Both the position numbers and the translations under genes were made by a program. Positions 47,798 to 55,183 of a stretch of DNA of 64,000 nt are shown piece by piece. The stretch spans positions 1 to 64,000 of the forward strand of contig NZ_LZMH01000036.1 of NCBI RefSeq assembly GCF_001673635.1, given 5' to 3'. This stretch comes from Mycobacterium asiaticum (GTDB lineage Bacteria; Actinomycetota; Actinomycetes; Mycobacteriales; Mycobacteriaceae). Every line of letters begins with the position of its first letter. The first letter of the stretch is position 1. The notes under the pieces are model-generated. The model had not been told where the DNA came from. It searched no databases and saw only the letters and a program-made list of their open reading frames with translations.

Positions 47798-49285
47798 CTA
47801 GTTCCGGTCGTCGTCCCAACTGCTGGGCAACATGGGCAACCTGCCGTCGTCGGGCAAGGTGGCCAATCCCGTCGCGTGTGCCGACGCGGATCCGGTCGCG
47901 GCTCCGGCGAACCCCAGCGACCCGGCGCCTGCCGGGGACGGTGCGGCGGCGTCCAGGTATTCGTACCGGTTGCCCTGATCCTTCACCGTCGCGCCCCGGT
48001 GGCGACGACGGCGGACCCGGTCGTCCGCCGGTGCGATCGCCGGCGCCGGGGCCGCCGCGTCGTCAGGCGCCGGTTCGGGAGCCTGACGGCGCGCGCGGTT
48101 ACTGGCGCTGCTTCGGGCGGACAACTCCGAGAGACCCACTGCGTACAAGGAATCGCTGACGCCGGCCGTCGCCCCGGTCGGGTCGGTGAGGGTGGGACCG
48201 AAGCCGGCCGCACCACCACCACCGGCCGGGCCTGCCCCGGTGGTCGTCACGGCACTGGGCGCGGCGGTGCTCGGTGCGGCATGGCCGACGCTCGTCGGCG
48301 CCACGCCGGCCGTCGGTGGCACCGGGACACTGGAGCCCGGCGCGGCGGTGGCCAGCGGCGTGGCGACCGAAAGCGGAATGGCGATGCCGGCCGCCCCGAC
48401 GCCGATCGTCCCACCCAGTCCGACCGCACCCAACCCGGACGCGACGACGAATACCGGGGCCAGTGACACGGCCAGGCTGACCGCCTGCTGCCCGAACGGC
48501 CAGAAGATCATCAGCGTGTGGAACGTGGCCCACGCCAGCGCGGTGGCCAGCACCGGAGAGATGCCCGGGATCTGCCCCAGTGCGGCGCTGAGCCCGTTGG
48601 CGAAGGGAACCGCCGGGATGGGCCACCCGCCCGGATTGAGGTCCTTGGAGACCGGCCAGGCGAACTTCGAGGTGTACTGCTGAATGACGGCGGCCAGCTG
48701 ATCCTGCCAGGTGGTGGGGGCGGCGGCCTGCTGAGCGGTGTCGCCGTGCTGCGCGACGATCTTGGGCGCCGGCGTGGTGGCCGGCTCGGCGGCGACCGCG
48801 GTCTCCGCCGCCGCCTGGTAAGTGGTCATGGTCTCGGCAGCCTGCAGCCACATGCGCACGTAATCGGCTTCGTTGACGGCGATGGGGATGGTGTTGATGC
48901 CGAAGAAGTTGGTCGCCACCAGCGCGGCATGCACGGCATGGTTGGCGGCGAGTTCGGCCAGCGTGGGCATGGCGGCGAGCGCGACGGTGTAGGCGCTGGC
49001 GGCGGCTTGGTGCGTCACGGCGGCTTCGGCACTTTTCGCGGCGGTGTTCAGCAGCCACGCCAGGTAGGGGGCGTGGGCGGTCACATACGCTTCGGCGGTG
49101 GGTCCGTCCCAGGCCCCTTGCACCGCGCCGAGTAGCTCGGTGAGCTCGTCGGCCGCCTCGGTGTAGGTGGTGCTCAGCGACGACCACGCCTGCGCGGCCG
49201 CCAACAGCGATTCTGGCCCAGGCCCACTGCTCAATAGCGCCGAAGGCACCTCCGGCGGCAGGGCCAGCCACAGCGGAGCCGTCAT
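47798..49285 (-). CDS. PPE family protein, PPW subfamily
   Basis: 495 residues from ATG 49285. The PPE domain is residues 1-~175: PPE at 10-12 (LALPPEVPS), a WxG-type turn (GAWDGPTAEAY) and long helices. The C-terminus has the PPW-type pattern, GFAGAATGS followed ~25 residues later by PMLPSSW. A hydrophobic middle (~250-300) is followed by a low-complexity Pro/Ala/Thr linker and a basic RRRRHR stretch. PPE proteins are type VII secretion substrates. No PE partner is adjacent, so its PE partner must be elsewhere. In H37Rv this position holds sigC, as I recall. Confidence 0.94.
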   Translation of the reverse strand: MTAPLWLALPPEVPSALLSSGPGPESLLAAAQAWSSLSTTYTEAADELTELLGAVQGAWDGPTAEAYVTAHAPYLAWLLNTAAKSAEAAVTHQAAASAYTVALAAMPTLAELAANHAVHAALVATNFFGINTIPIAVNEADYVRMWLQAAETMTTYQAAAETAVAAEPATTPAPKIVAQHGDTAQQAAAPTTWQDQLAAVIQQYTSKFAWPVSKDLNPGGWPIPAVPFANGLSAALGQIPGISPVLATALAWATFHTLMIFWPFGQQAVSLAVSLAPVFVVASGLGAVGLGGTIGVGAAGIAIPLSVATPLATAAPGSSVPVPPTAGVAPTSVGHAAPSTAAPSAVTTTGAGPAGGGGAAGFGPTLTDPTGATAGVSDSLYAVGLSELSARSSASNRARRQAPEPAPDDAAAPAPAIAPADDRVRRRRHRGATVKDQGNRYEYLDAAAPSPAGAGSLGFAGAATGSASAHATGLATLPDDGRLPMLPSSWDDDRN

Positions 49286-49327
49286 CGTCGGCGACCTGCC
49301 CCCAGCACCACGATCTACCTCCCCCAG

Positions 49328-49350
49328 AGCCGCTCGGGCTGTGAGCGGCT
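49328..49350 (-). terminator. Hairpin between cobK and the PPE gene
   Basis: AGCCGCTC, a 7-base loop GGGCTGT, then GAGCGGCT: a perfect 8-bp stem. It lies just downstream of cobK in that gene's direction, 30 bp beyond its stop. There is no T-run, so if it stops transcription it does so as a mycobacterial-type non-canonical terminator. It may instead belong to the PPE leader. Confidence 0.4.
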
Positions 49351-49381
49351 TCCGTCTCAGGTAGTCGGATCGGTGCGCGCG

Positions 49382-50128
49382 CTAGTTCCCCGCATTTGAA
49401 TTGGATGTGAGGCCGCTGACCCATCGCGCTGCCTCTTCGACGGTGCCGACCGCGCGTACCCAGTCCGGTAGCGGCGGTCGCGCCACCATTACGACCGGGA
49501 TCCGCAACGAGGCGGCCGCGTCCAATTTTCCGCGGGTCATCTCACCGCCGCTGTTCTTGGTCACCAGCGCATCGATGCGGTGGTCGGCCATCAGTCGGAG
49601 TTCGTCCTCGTAGCGATAGGGACCGCGGGAGAGCAGCAGCGTGCGGCGACGCGGCAGTCGGTCGTCGTCGGGCGCGGTGACGGCTCGGATCAGGAACCAC
49701 GCGTCGCTGTCGGCGAACGCCCCGACCGCCGATCGGCCGGTGGTCAGGAAGACCCGCGCATAACCCTGTCGCGCAACCTCTTCGGCGGCGGCGCGATCCG
49801 AGGCCACGACGGTGGCCGCACCGGGATCCCACGCGGGCCGGGCGAGCACGAGATGCGGTAGGCGCAGTTCGCGGCAAACCTGTGCGGCGTGGGCGGTCAT
49901 GGTCGCCGCGAACGGGTGGGTGGCGTCGACGACCGCGTCGATGCGTTCGTCGCGCAGCCACCGGCGCAGCCCGTCGACGCCGCCGAACCCGCCGATGCGC
50001 ACCGGGCCTACCGGCAACGCCGGGTCGGGCACCCGGCCCGCCAGCGAGCTGACAATATCGACCTGCGGGTGCAGGGCTTGTGCCAAGGCGCGTCCTTCGG
50101 CGGTGCCGCCCAGCAGGAGCACCCGCAT
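49382..50128 (-). CDS. cobK: Precorrin-6A reductase CobK
   Basis: 248 residues from ATG 50128, overlapping the cobM stop by one base (TGATG). It reduces precorrin-6A with NADPH. Motifs: VLLLGGTAEGRALA at the start, VVDATHPFAATMTAHAAQV, VFLTTGRSAVGAF, and ALVTKNSGGEMTRGKLDAA. It is the last gene of the minus-strand SDR-cobL-cobM-cobK run. Confidence 0.96.
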   Translation of the reverse strand: MRVLLLGGTAEGRALAQALHPQVDIVSSLAGRVPDPALPVGPVRIGGFGGVDGLRRWLRDERIDAVVDATHPFAATMTAHAAQVCRELRLPHLVLARPAWDPGAATVVASDRAAAEEVARQGYARVFLTTGRSAVGAFADSDAWFLIRAVTAPDDDRLPRRRTLLLSRGPYRYEDELRLMADHRIDALVTKNSGGEMTRGKLDAAASLRIPVVMVARPPLPDWVRAVGTVEEAARWVSGLTSNSNAGN

Positions 50129-50877
50129 CAATGGTCCCTGCGCCTGGCCGCCGAATAGAGATAGCTGTCGGTGAAGCCTTCGGCGGCCAGCACGTCTCCG
50201 ACGACGATGACGGCGGTCTTGGTGATTCCGGCCTGCCGCATCTGGGCGGCGATGTCGGTCAGGGTGCCGCGCAGCACGGTCTGTTGCGGCCAGCTCGCGA
50301 AAGCCACCACGGCGACCGGCGTTTCGGGCCGGTACCCACCGGCCAAAAGCTGCGGAACGATGGCGTCGATCTGTGCGGCGGCCAGATGCAGCACCAGGGT
50401 GGCACCGGTTGCGGCGAGGCTCGCCAGGTCTTCCCCGGGCGGCATCGCCGTGGACAGTGTTGACACCCGGGTCAGCGTCACGGTCTGGGCGACCCCGGGC
50501 ACGGTCAGTTCACGCTTGAGTGCCGCGGCCGCGGCGGCGAAAGCTGGTACACCAGGCACGATTTCGTAGCCGATGCCCAGCGCGTCGAGCCGACGGCACT
50601 GCTCGGCAAGGGCACTGTACAGCGACGGGTCACCGGAATGCAGCCGCGCCACGTCGTGGCCGGCGGCGTCGGCGGCGGCGAGCTCGTCAATGATCTGGTC
50701 CAGCGTGAGCGGGCCGGTGTCGATGACGCTGGCGTCGGATCGGCAGTGCGCCAACAGGTCTTGCGGCATGATCGAGCCCGCGTACAGGCACACCTGGCAT
50801 GTTTCGAGCAGACGCAGACCACGCACGGTGATCAGATCCGCGGCGCCGGGGCCGGCGCCGATGAAGTACACCGTCAT
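50128..50877 (-). CDS. cobM: Precorrin-4 C11-methyltransferase CobM
   Basis: 249 residues from ATG 50877 (an in-frame upstream start six codons earlier would lengthen it into cobL). SAM-dependent methyltransferase: VYFIGAGPGAADLITVRG, LYAGSIMPQDLLAHC, ARLHSGDPSLYSALAEQ. The ATGA overlap with the cobL stop implies coupling. Confidence 0.96.
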   Translation of the reverse strand: MTVYFIGAGPGAADLITVRGLRLLETCQVCLYAGSIMPQDLLAHCRSDASVIDTGPLTLDQIIDELAAADAAGHDVARLHSGDPSLYSALAEQCRRLDALGIGYEIVPGVPAFAAAAAALKRELTVPGVAQTVTLTRVSTLSTAMPPGEDLASLAATGATLVLHLAAAQIDAIVPQLLAGGYRPETPVAVVAFASWPQQTVLRGTLTDIAAQMRQAGITKTAVIVVGDVLAAEGFTDSYLYSAARRRDH

Positions 50878-52049
50878 CGCTTCACTACCGACCACTGGGT
50901 GACGGGATGCTGCGGTCGCCAGCCGCTGAAGCCGCCCAGCGGCTCGGCCTGGTAGTGCTGGAACCGGCGCAAGTCACCACCGTAGCGGGAATGGCTCTGC
51001 GCCAGCAGACTTTCCGATTCCACGGTGACCGCGTTGGCCACCAGCCGACCACCGGCGGGCAGGCGCTTGAGGCAGGCGTCCAGCAGATCGGGGTGAGTGA
51101 GGCCGCCGCCGATGAAGATCGCCGACGGTGCCGGGGCACCGTCGAATCCGCCCGGTGCCGCCCCACGTGTCTCGATGTCCACCCCGTGCGCCGTCGCGTT
51201 GGCTACGATGTTGGCACGGCGGCGTTCGTCGCGTTCAAACGCTATGGCGGTGCAGCCCGGCCCGCTGCGGCACCATTCGATGGAGATGCTGCCCGAACCA
51301 GCCCCGACATCCCAAAGCCGTTGTCCCGGGGCGGGAGCCAAGACCGCCATGGTGACCGCCCGGATGGTGTGTTTGGTGATCTGACCGTCGTGGACGAAGG
51401 CGTCGTCGGGAAGTTGGGCGGCGCGTTCGTCGGGCAGGTACTGCACCGCAACCACATTGAGGTCGTCGACGTCGGCGGGCATGTGATCGGCCCAGTCCCG
51501 CGCGGTGCCGTCTCGACGGCGCTCGGCGGGAGCACCGAGTTGTTCGAGCAGGGTCAGCTCCGAGTCGCCACGTCCGTGCTGCCGGAGTAGCCCGGCCAGA
51601 GCCAGTGGTGTTGTACGGTTGCGGGACAGGATAATTGCCCGTCCCCCGCGCCGCACCGCCGTGTGCGGCTCGGCTGTGACGAGGCTGATCACCTCGGTGT
51701 CGTGGACGTTCCAGCCCATCCGGGCGCATGCCAGGGTGACCGATGAGACGTGCGGCAGCACCCGCACGTTGGCGGCGCCGAACAACCGGATCAGCGTTCC
51801 GCCGATTCCGTGCAGCAGCGGGTCGCCACTGGCGACGACGTGAACGTCGGCCGCCGCGTCGTCCAGGAGCTTCTCCAAGACGGGCAGCAGCGGCGAGGGC
51901 CACTGCCGACGCGGTGCGCTCACCGTGTCGTCGAGCAGGTCGAGTTGCCGTTTCGACCCGTAAATGACTGTGGCGGAGCGTAATTCAGATCGGGATTGAT
52001 CCGACAGGCCGGACATGCCGTCGGCGCCGACGCCGACCACGATGATCAT
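50874..52049 (-). CDS. cobL: Precorrin-6Y C5,15-methyltransferase (decarboxylating) CobL
   Basis: 391 residues from ATG 52049 (MIIVVGVGADG). The N-terminal half is the CbiE-type C5-methyltransferase (VVASGDPLLHGIGGTL). The C-terminal half is the CbiT-type decarboxylating C15-methyltransferase with the SAM-binding loop LWDVGAGSGSISIEW. The longer open frame upstream enters the SDR gene and is not the likely start. It overlaps the SDR stop by 4 bp. Confidence 0.96.
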   Translation of the reverse strand: MIIVVGVGADGMSGLSDQSRSELRSATVIYGSKRQLDLLDDTVSAPRRQWPSPLLPVLEKLLDDAAADVHVVASGDPLLHGIGGTLIRLFGAANVRVLPHVSSVTLACARMGWNVHDTEVISLVTAEPHTAVRRGGRAIILSRNRTTPLALAGLLRQHGRGDSELTLLEQLGAPAERRRDGTARDWADHMPADVDDLNVVAVQYLPDERAAQLPDDAFVHDGQITKHTIRAVTMAVLAPAPGQRLWDVGAGSGSISIEWCRSGPGCTAIAFERDERRRANIVANATAHGVDIETRGAAPGGFDGAPAPSAIFIGGGLTHPDLLDACLKRLPAGGRLVANAVTVESESLLAQSHSRYGGDLRRFQHYQAEPLGGFSGWRPQHPVTQWSVVKR

Positions 52050-52795
52050 CTCGGCATCCTGCGCCAGACGACTTGCGGCAGCAGCTTCAGGGTGAAAAAC
52101 ATCGGCCGCAGCGCCCACGGAATCCAGACGCTGCGTCGGCCTTTGGCCAGTGCTTTCGCCGTGGCGGCGGCGACCTGCTGGGGTGTGCTGGACAGCGGCG
52201 CCGGTGTCATGCCCTCGGTCATACGCCCGATGACGAACCCGGGGCGAGCGATCAGCAACCGCACCCCGGTGCCGTGCAGGGCGTCGGCCAGTCCGTTGGC
52301 GAACCCGTCCAGGCCGGCCTTTGCCGAGCCGTAGACGTAGTTCGCGCGTCGGACCCGCACGCCGGCCACCGACGAGAACACGACGAGCGATCCCCGGTTG
52401 GCGGTGCGCATGTGTGCCGCCAGGATGGTCAGCAAGCTGACCTGCGCGACGTAATCGGTGTGCACGATGGCGACGGCGTGCGCGGCGTCCACCTCGGCGC
52501 GGCCCTGGTCGCCGAGGATGCCGAAGGCCAGCACCGCGGTGCCGATGGGGCCGTGCTCGGCGATGATTGCCTCGACGAGGCGAGCGTGGGAGGCGACGTC
52601 GTCGGCGTCGAACTCCTTGGTGTACACGGCTGCCGCGCCGGCGTCTTGAACCGCGGCCACTTGGTCGTCGAGTTCGTTTGCGCGGCGTGCCGCAAGCAGC
52701 ACCGTGGCTCCGGGAGCCAGGTGCCGCGCGAGCTCGACGCCGATCTCGCTGCGGCCGCCGAAAATTACTACCGGACCGCTGCCCGTGTCATCCAC
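52046..52795 (-). CDS. Short-chain dehydrogenase (Rv2073c-like)
   Basis: 249 residues from GTG 52795. SDR motifs: VVIFGGRSEIGVELA (an atypical glycine loop), the Ser in VVFSSVAGVRVRR, and YxxxK in YVYGSAKAGL. The C-terminus is long and hydrophobic/basic (WIPWALRPMFFTLKLLPQVV). It looks like the DprE2-type decaprenylphosphoryl-keto-ribose reductases, but the substrate is unproven. It is the first gene of the cobLMK run, although no role in cobalamin synthesis is known. Confidence 0.92.
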   Translation of the reverse strand: MDDTGSGPVVIFGGRSEIGVELARHLAPGATVLLAARRANELDDQVAAVQDAGAAAVYTKEFDADDVASHARLVEAIIAEHGPIGTAVLAFGILGDQGRAEVDAAHAVAIVHTDYVAQVSLLTILAAHMRTANRGSLVVFSSVAGVRVRRANYVYGSAKAGLDGFANGLADALHGTGVRLLIARPGFVIGRMTEGMTPAPLSSTPQQVAAATAKALAKGRRSVWIPWALRPMFFTLKLLPQVVWRRMPR

Positions 52796-52830
52796 GGCTG
52801 TGATTATGGCCTGCGCTAGCGTGAAGGGCG

Positions 52831-53238
52831 ATGGCCAAGACCACTACGCGGCTCACCGACGACGCGCTGGCGTTTCTCTCCGAACGCCATCTGGCGATGT
52901 TGACGACGCTGCGGGCCGACAATTCGCCGCACGTGGTGGCGGTGGGATTCACCTTCGACCCCAGGACCCACATTGCAAGGGTGATCACCACCGGGGGTTC
53001 CCAGAAGGCGGTCAACGCCGAGCGTGGCGGCGTCGCGGTGCTCAGTCAGGTCGACGGCGCGCGCTGGCTGTCGTTGGAGGGCCGCGCCACGGTCAACAAG
53101 GAGATCGACGCCATCCGCGATGCCGAACTGCGGTACGCGCAGCGTTATCGCACCCCGCGGGCGAACCCGCGCCGGGTCGTCATCGAGGTCCAGGTGGAAC
53201 GGGTGCTGGGCTCGTCGGATTTGTTGGATCGCGGCTAG
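52831..53238 (+). CDS. F420-dependent biliverdin-reductase-type protein (Rv2074-like)
   Basis: 135 residues from ATG 52831. The split-barrel fold is close to that of M. tuberculosis Rv2074, which is established as an F420H2-dependent biliverdin reductase. Very conserved stretches are [29 protein letters not shown] and GARWLSLEG. It is divergent from the SDR by 35 bp and converges on the PLC-like gene 10 bp away. Confidence 0.95.
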   Translation: MAKTTTRLTDDALAFLSERHLAMLTTLRADNSPHVVAVGFTFDPRTHIARVITTGGSQKAVNAERGGVAVLSQVDGARWLSLEGRATVNKEIDAIRDAELRYAQRYRTPRANPRRVVIEVQVERVLGSSDLLDRG

Positions 53239-53248
53239 TCGCTCGCTG

Positions 53249-54703
53249 CTACGGCGAGATCATGTACTGCACCCATGCGCCGCCGCCCGGGCCGGACGCC
53301 GCCCACAGCCGCGAATTCTGAATACCCGTCCGGGGCAGCCCGAAGGTCAAGCCCATGGCGGTGCAGGCCGCAGCGGCATTGGCGAACGGGACCGGCGCCG
53401 TTACCGACCACGTGCCCGTTCCGCTGACGCAGGCCGCGGGATGCGCGTCGGTGCAGGGCGCGGCCACCCACCGTCCGTCGGTGCCCTGCAAGGTGCACGA
53501 GCCTGCGCCCGCGCGCGGTTCGTCCGGGGCCCAGCTCCATAGCGTCCCCTGGATGCGGCCGTCTTCGGGGAGCAGCTGGTCGAGTCCGAACAGGTTGACA
53601 CCGCAGAACGTCATGGCCTGCACCTTGGTCGGCGTCAACGCGGCCGGATTGTTGGGCGGCCGGGTGGGGTTGACCAATGCCGAGATGAAAGTCGAGTCCT
53701 CGAAGTAGCGGACGATGTTGTTGGCGTAGACGGCCGGGCCGTAGGTGGCGTCACACTTGGGGAACTGCTGGTAGTCGAATGTCGACCCGCTCTGCACCTC
53801 CTCGCCTTCCCAGCTGAAAACGGCGGTCCCCAGGCCCGGTGAACAGTCACTGACGAGCACCACCTGTGCGCCCGCGGCCCGGACATCGTTGCGGGAGATG
53901 TTGCGCGGGAATGCCGCACAGCCGCTGGGGCCGATATCGGCGGGTGCGGGATGGTAGATGAGGCTGGTCCCGTTGGGCCGCCGCAGACCGGTCTCCATGG
54001 TGTTCAACGCAGAGGCGTACGCCGTCGCATCCTTCAGCTGGTCTTCGATCATGATCAGCACGACCTCGTTGGGATGGGTGTTCAACCAATCCGTAATAGC
54101 GGGAAGGACTTTGGAGAACAGGGGTTCGGTGGTGCAGCCCAGGTTGCCCTGCTCGGGCGGACGTCCATGGCAAACCGTCACGCCCGGGCGCCCGAGTTGG
54201 CCAAGCTGTGGGATGTAGTGCAGGTCCAGTTCGATGCTGCGCACGTCGATGTCGAGCTGCTGAGGCATCGACAGCTGCTGATTGGAATCGGCGTGCGACG
54301 GGGTGAATTGGTTCGCCAGACTGTTGAACGAATTGTGGGTGCCGAGCCACTGAGCGTCGCGGAATGGCACCGAGTCGCCGAGAGCGTATTGGAACTGGGC
54401 GGTCCGGTGCACCCATGACTGCAGGTAGGCGGCTGTCGCCGCCTGAGTCACCTTGTGCGCCAACGGCACCAGGCACAGGCTGTCGGAAACTCCGACACGG
54501 CGGCACTCTGCGGCGACCGCGTCGGCAAACTTCCCGGTGCCCGAACACGGGAATGCGAACGGGCTGATGGCATTACACGGAGCCGTAGGTGAGGGCGGGG
54601 TAGGCACCTCGTTGACATCCGCTGTGACGGGCGCGCCCGACGTCAGGGCGAGCATGAAAGCAAACACGACGACGGCGCACTTGATCCACCGAGCGCTGGG
54701 CAT
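53249..54703 (-). CDS. Exported PLC-like phosphodiesterase-fold protein (Rv2075c-like)
   Basis: 484 residues from ATG 54703. A Sec-type signal peptide (KCAVVVFAFMLALTSGAPVTA) ends near residue 29, so the protein is exported. The middle matches the PI-PLC X-type fold: GTHNSFNSLANQF with a first His, IELDLHYIPQLGQLGRPG, and VCHGRPPEQG with a second His. The C-terminal ~90 residues are Trp/Cys-containing (GTWSVTAPVPFAN). The substrate is unknown. In H37Rv more genes follow (Rv2076c-Rv2077c, from memory); these are missing here. Confidence 0.9.
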   Translation of the reverse strand: MPSARWIKCAVVVFAFMLALTSGAPVTADVNEVPTPPSPTAPCNAISPFAFPCSGTGKFADAVAAECRRVGVSDSLCLVPLAHKVTQAATAAYLQSWVHRTAQFQYALGDSVPFRDAQWLGTHNSFNSLANQFTPSHADSNQQLSMPQQLDIDVRSIELDLHYIPQLGQLGRPGVTVCHGRPPEQGNLGCTTEPLFSKVLPAITDWLNTHPNEVVLIMIEDQLKDATAYASALNTMETGLRRPNGTSLIYHPAPADIGPSGCAAFPRNISRNDVRAAGAQVVLVSDCSPGLGTAVFSWEGEEVQSGSTFDYQQFPKCDATYGPAVYANNIVRYFEDSTFISALVNPTRPPNNPAALTPTKVQAMTFCGVNLFGLDQLLPEDGRIQGTLWSWAPDEPRAGAGSCTLQGTDGRWVAAPCTDAHPAACVSGTGTWSVTAPVPFANAAAACTAMGLTFGLPRTGIQNSRLWAASGPGGGAWVQYMISP

Positions 54704-54868
54704 GGGCTACCCTGGCACGGCTCGACGGACAGAGACGAGAAACGTTGTCGAACTGTAGGAGTGTTGAGATCACTTCGTGAACCACGTCGGGCAGGTGTGG
54801 GCCGCGCCGAGGGGTGAATTGCGGGCGGGCGGGCCCGACGTTAGCTTTCCCAGCGAAGGGAGGCCGAA

Positions 54869-55183
54869 GTGTTCGTTGACACCGAATTGTTGCGAGCGGG
54901 TGGTCGCGAGGCTCGCCGCGCGGGGGCGCACACCGAGCAAGCGGCGCAGCATCTTTCGCGTGAGCCGCTGCTTGCGCAGATGTTCGGCGACTTCGGCGCG
55001 GGTGAGGCGTTCCGCGTAACGGTCGGAGCCGCGCACGCTCATCAGCTGCGAACCCTGTTGGGTAACAGGACGATCCTGACCGGCGTCGGTGACCACGCCC
55101 ACCAGGCCGTTGCCGCGTTTCACGCCACCGAGTACGACAACGCCGGCCGGCTTCGAGCGGTGCGGTGCAGCTCCGGAACATAA
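54869..55183 (+). CDS. EspC-family small type VII secretion-associated protein
   Basis: 104 residues from GTG 54869, with GGGAGG nearby at 54857-54862. The single domain has the EspC/DUF2580 pattern: VDTELLRAGGREARRAGAH, SREPLLAQMFGDFGAGEAF, and HAHQLRTLLGNRTILTGVG. Such proteins are helical hairpins secreted with, or needed for, ESX systems. Its C-terminal Tyr is followed by DNAG, so no YxxxD/E signal is visible. The end overlaps the next gene by 19 bp, so the two are coupled. It is the first gene of the operon reaching 61457. It resembles Rv2077A/Rv2078, as I recall. Confidence 0.82.
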   Translation: MFVDTELLRAGGREARRAGAHTEQAAQHLSREPLLAQMFGDFGAGEAFRVTVGAAHAHQLRTLLGNRTILTGVGDHAHQAVAAFHATEYDNAGRLRAVRCSSGT

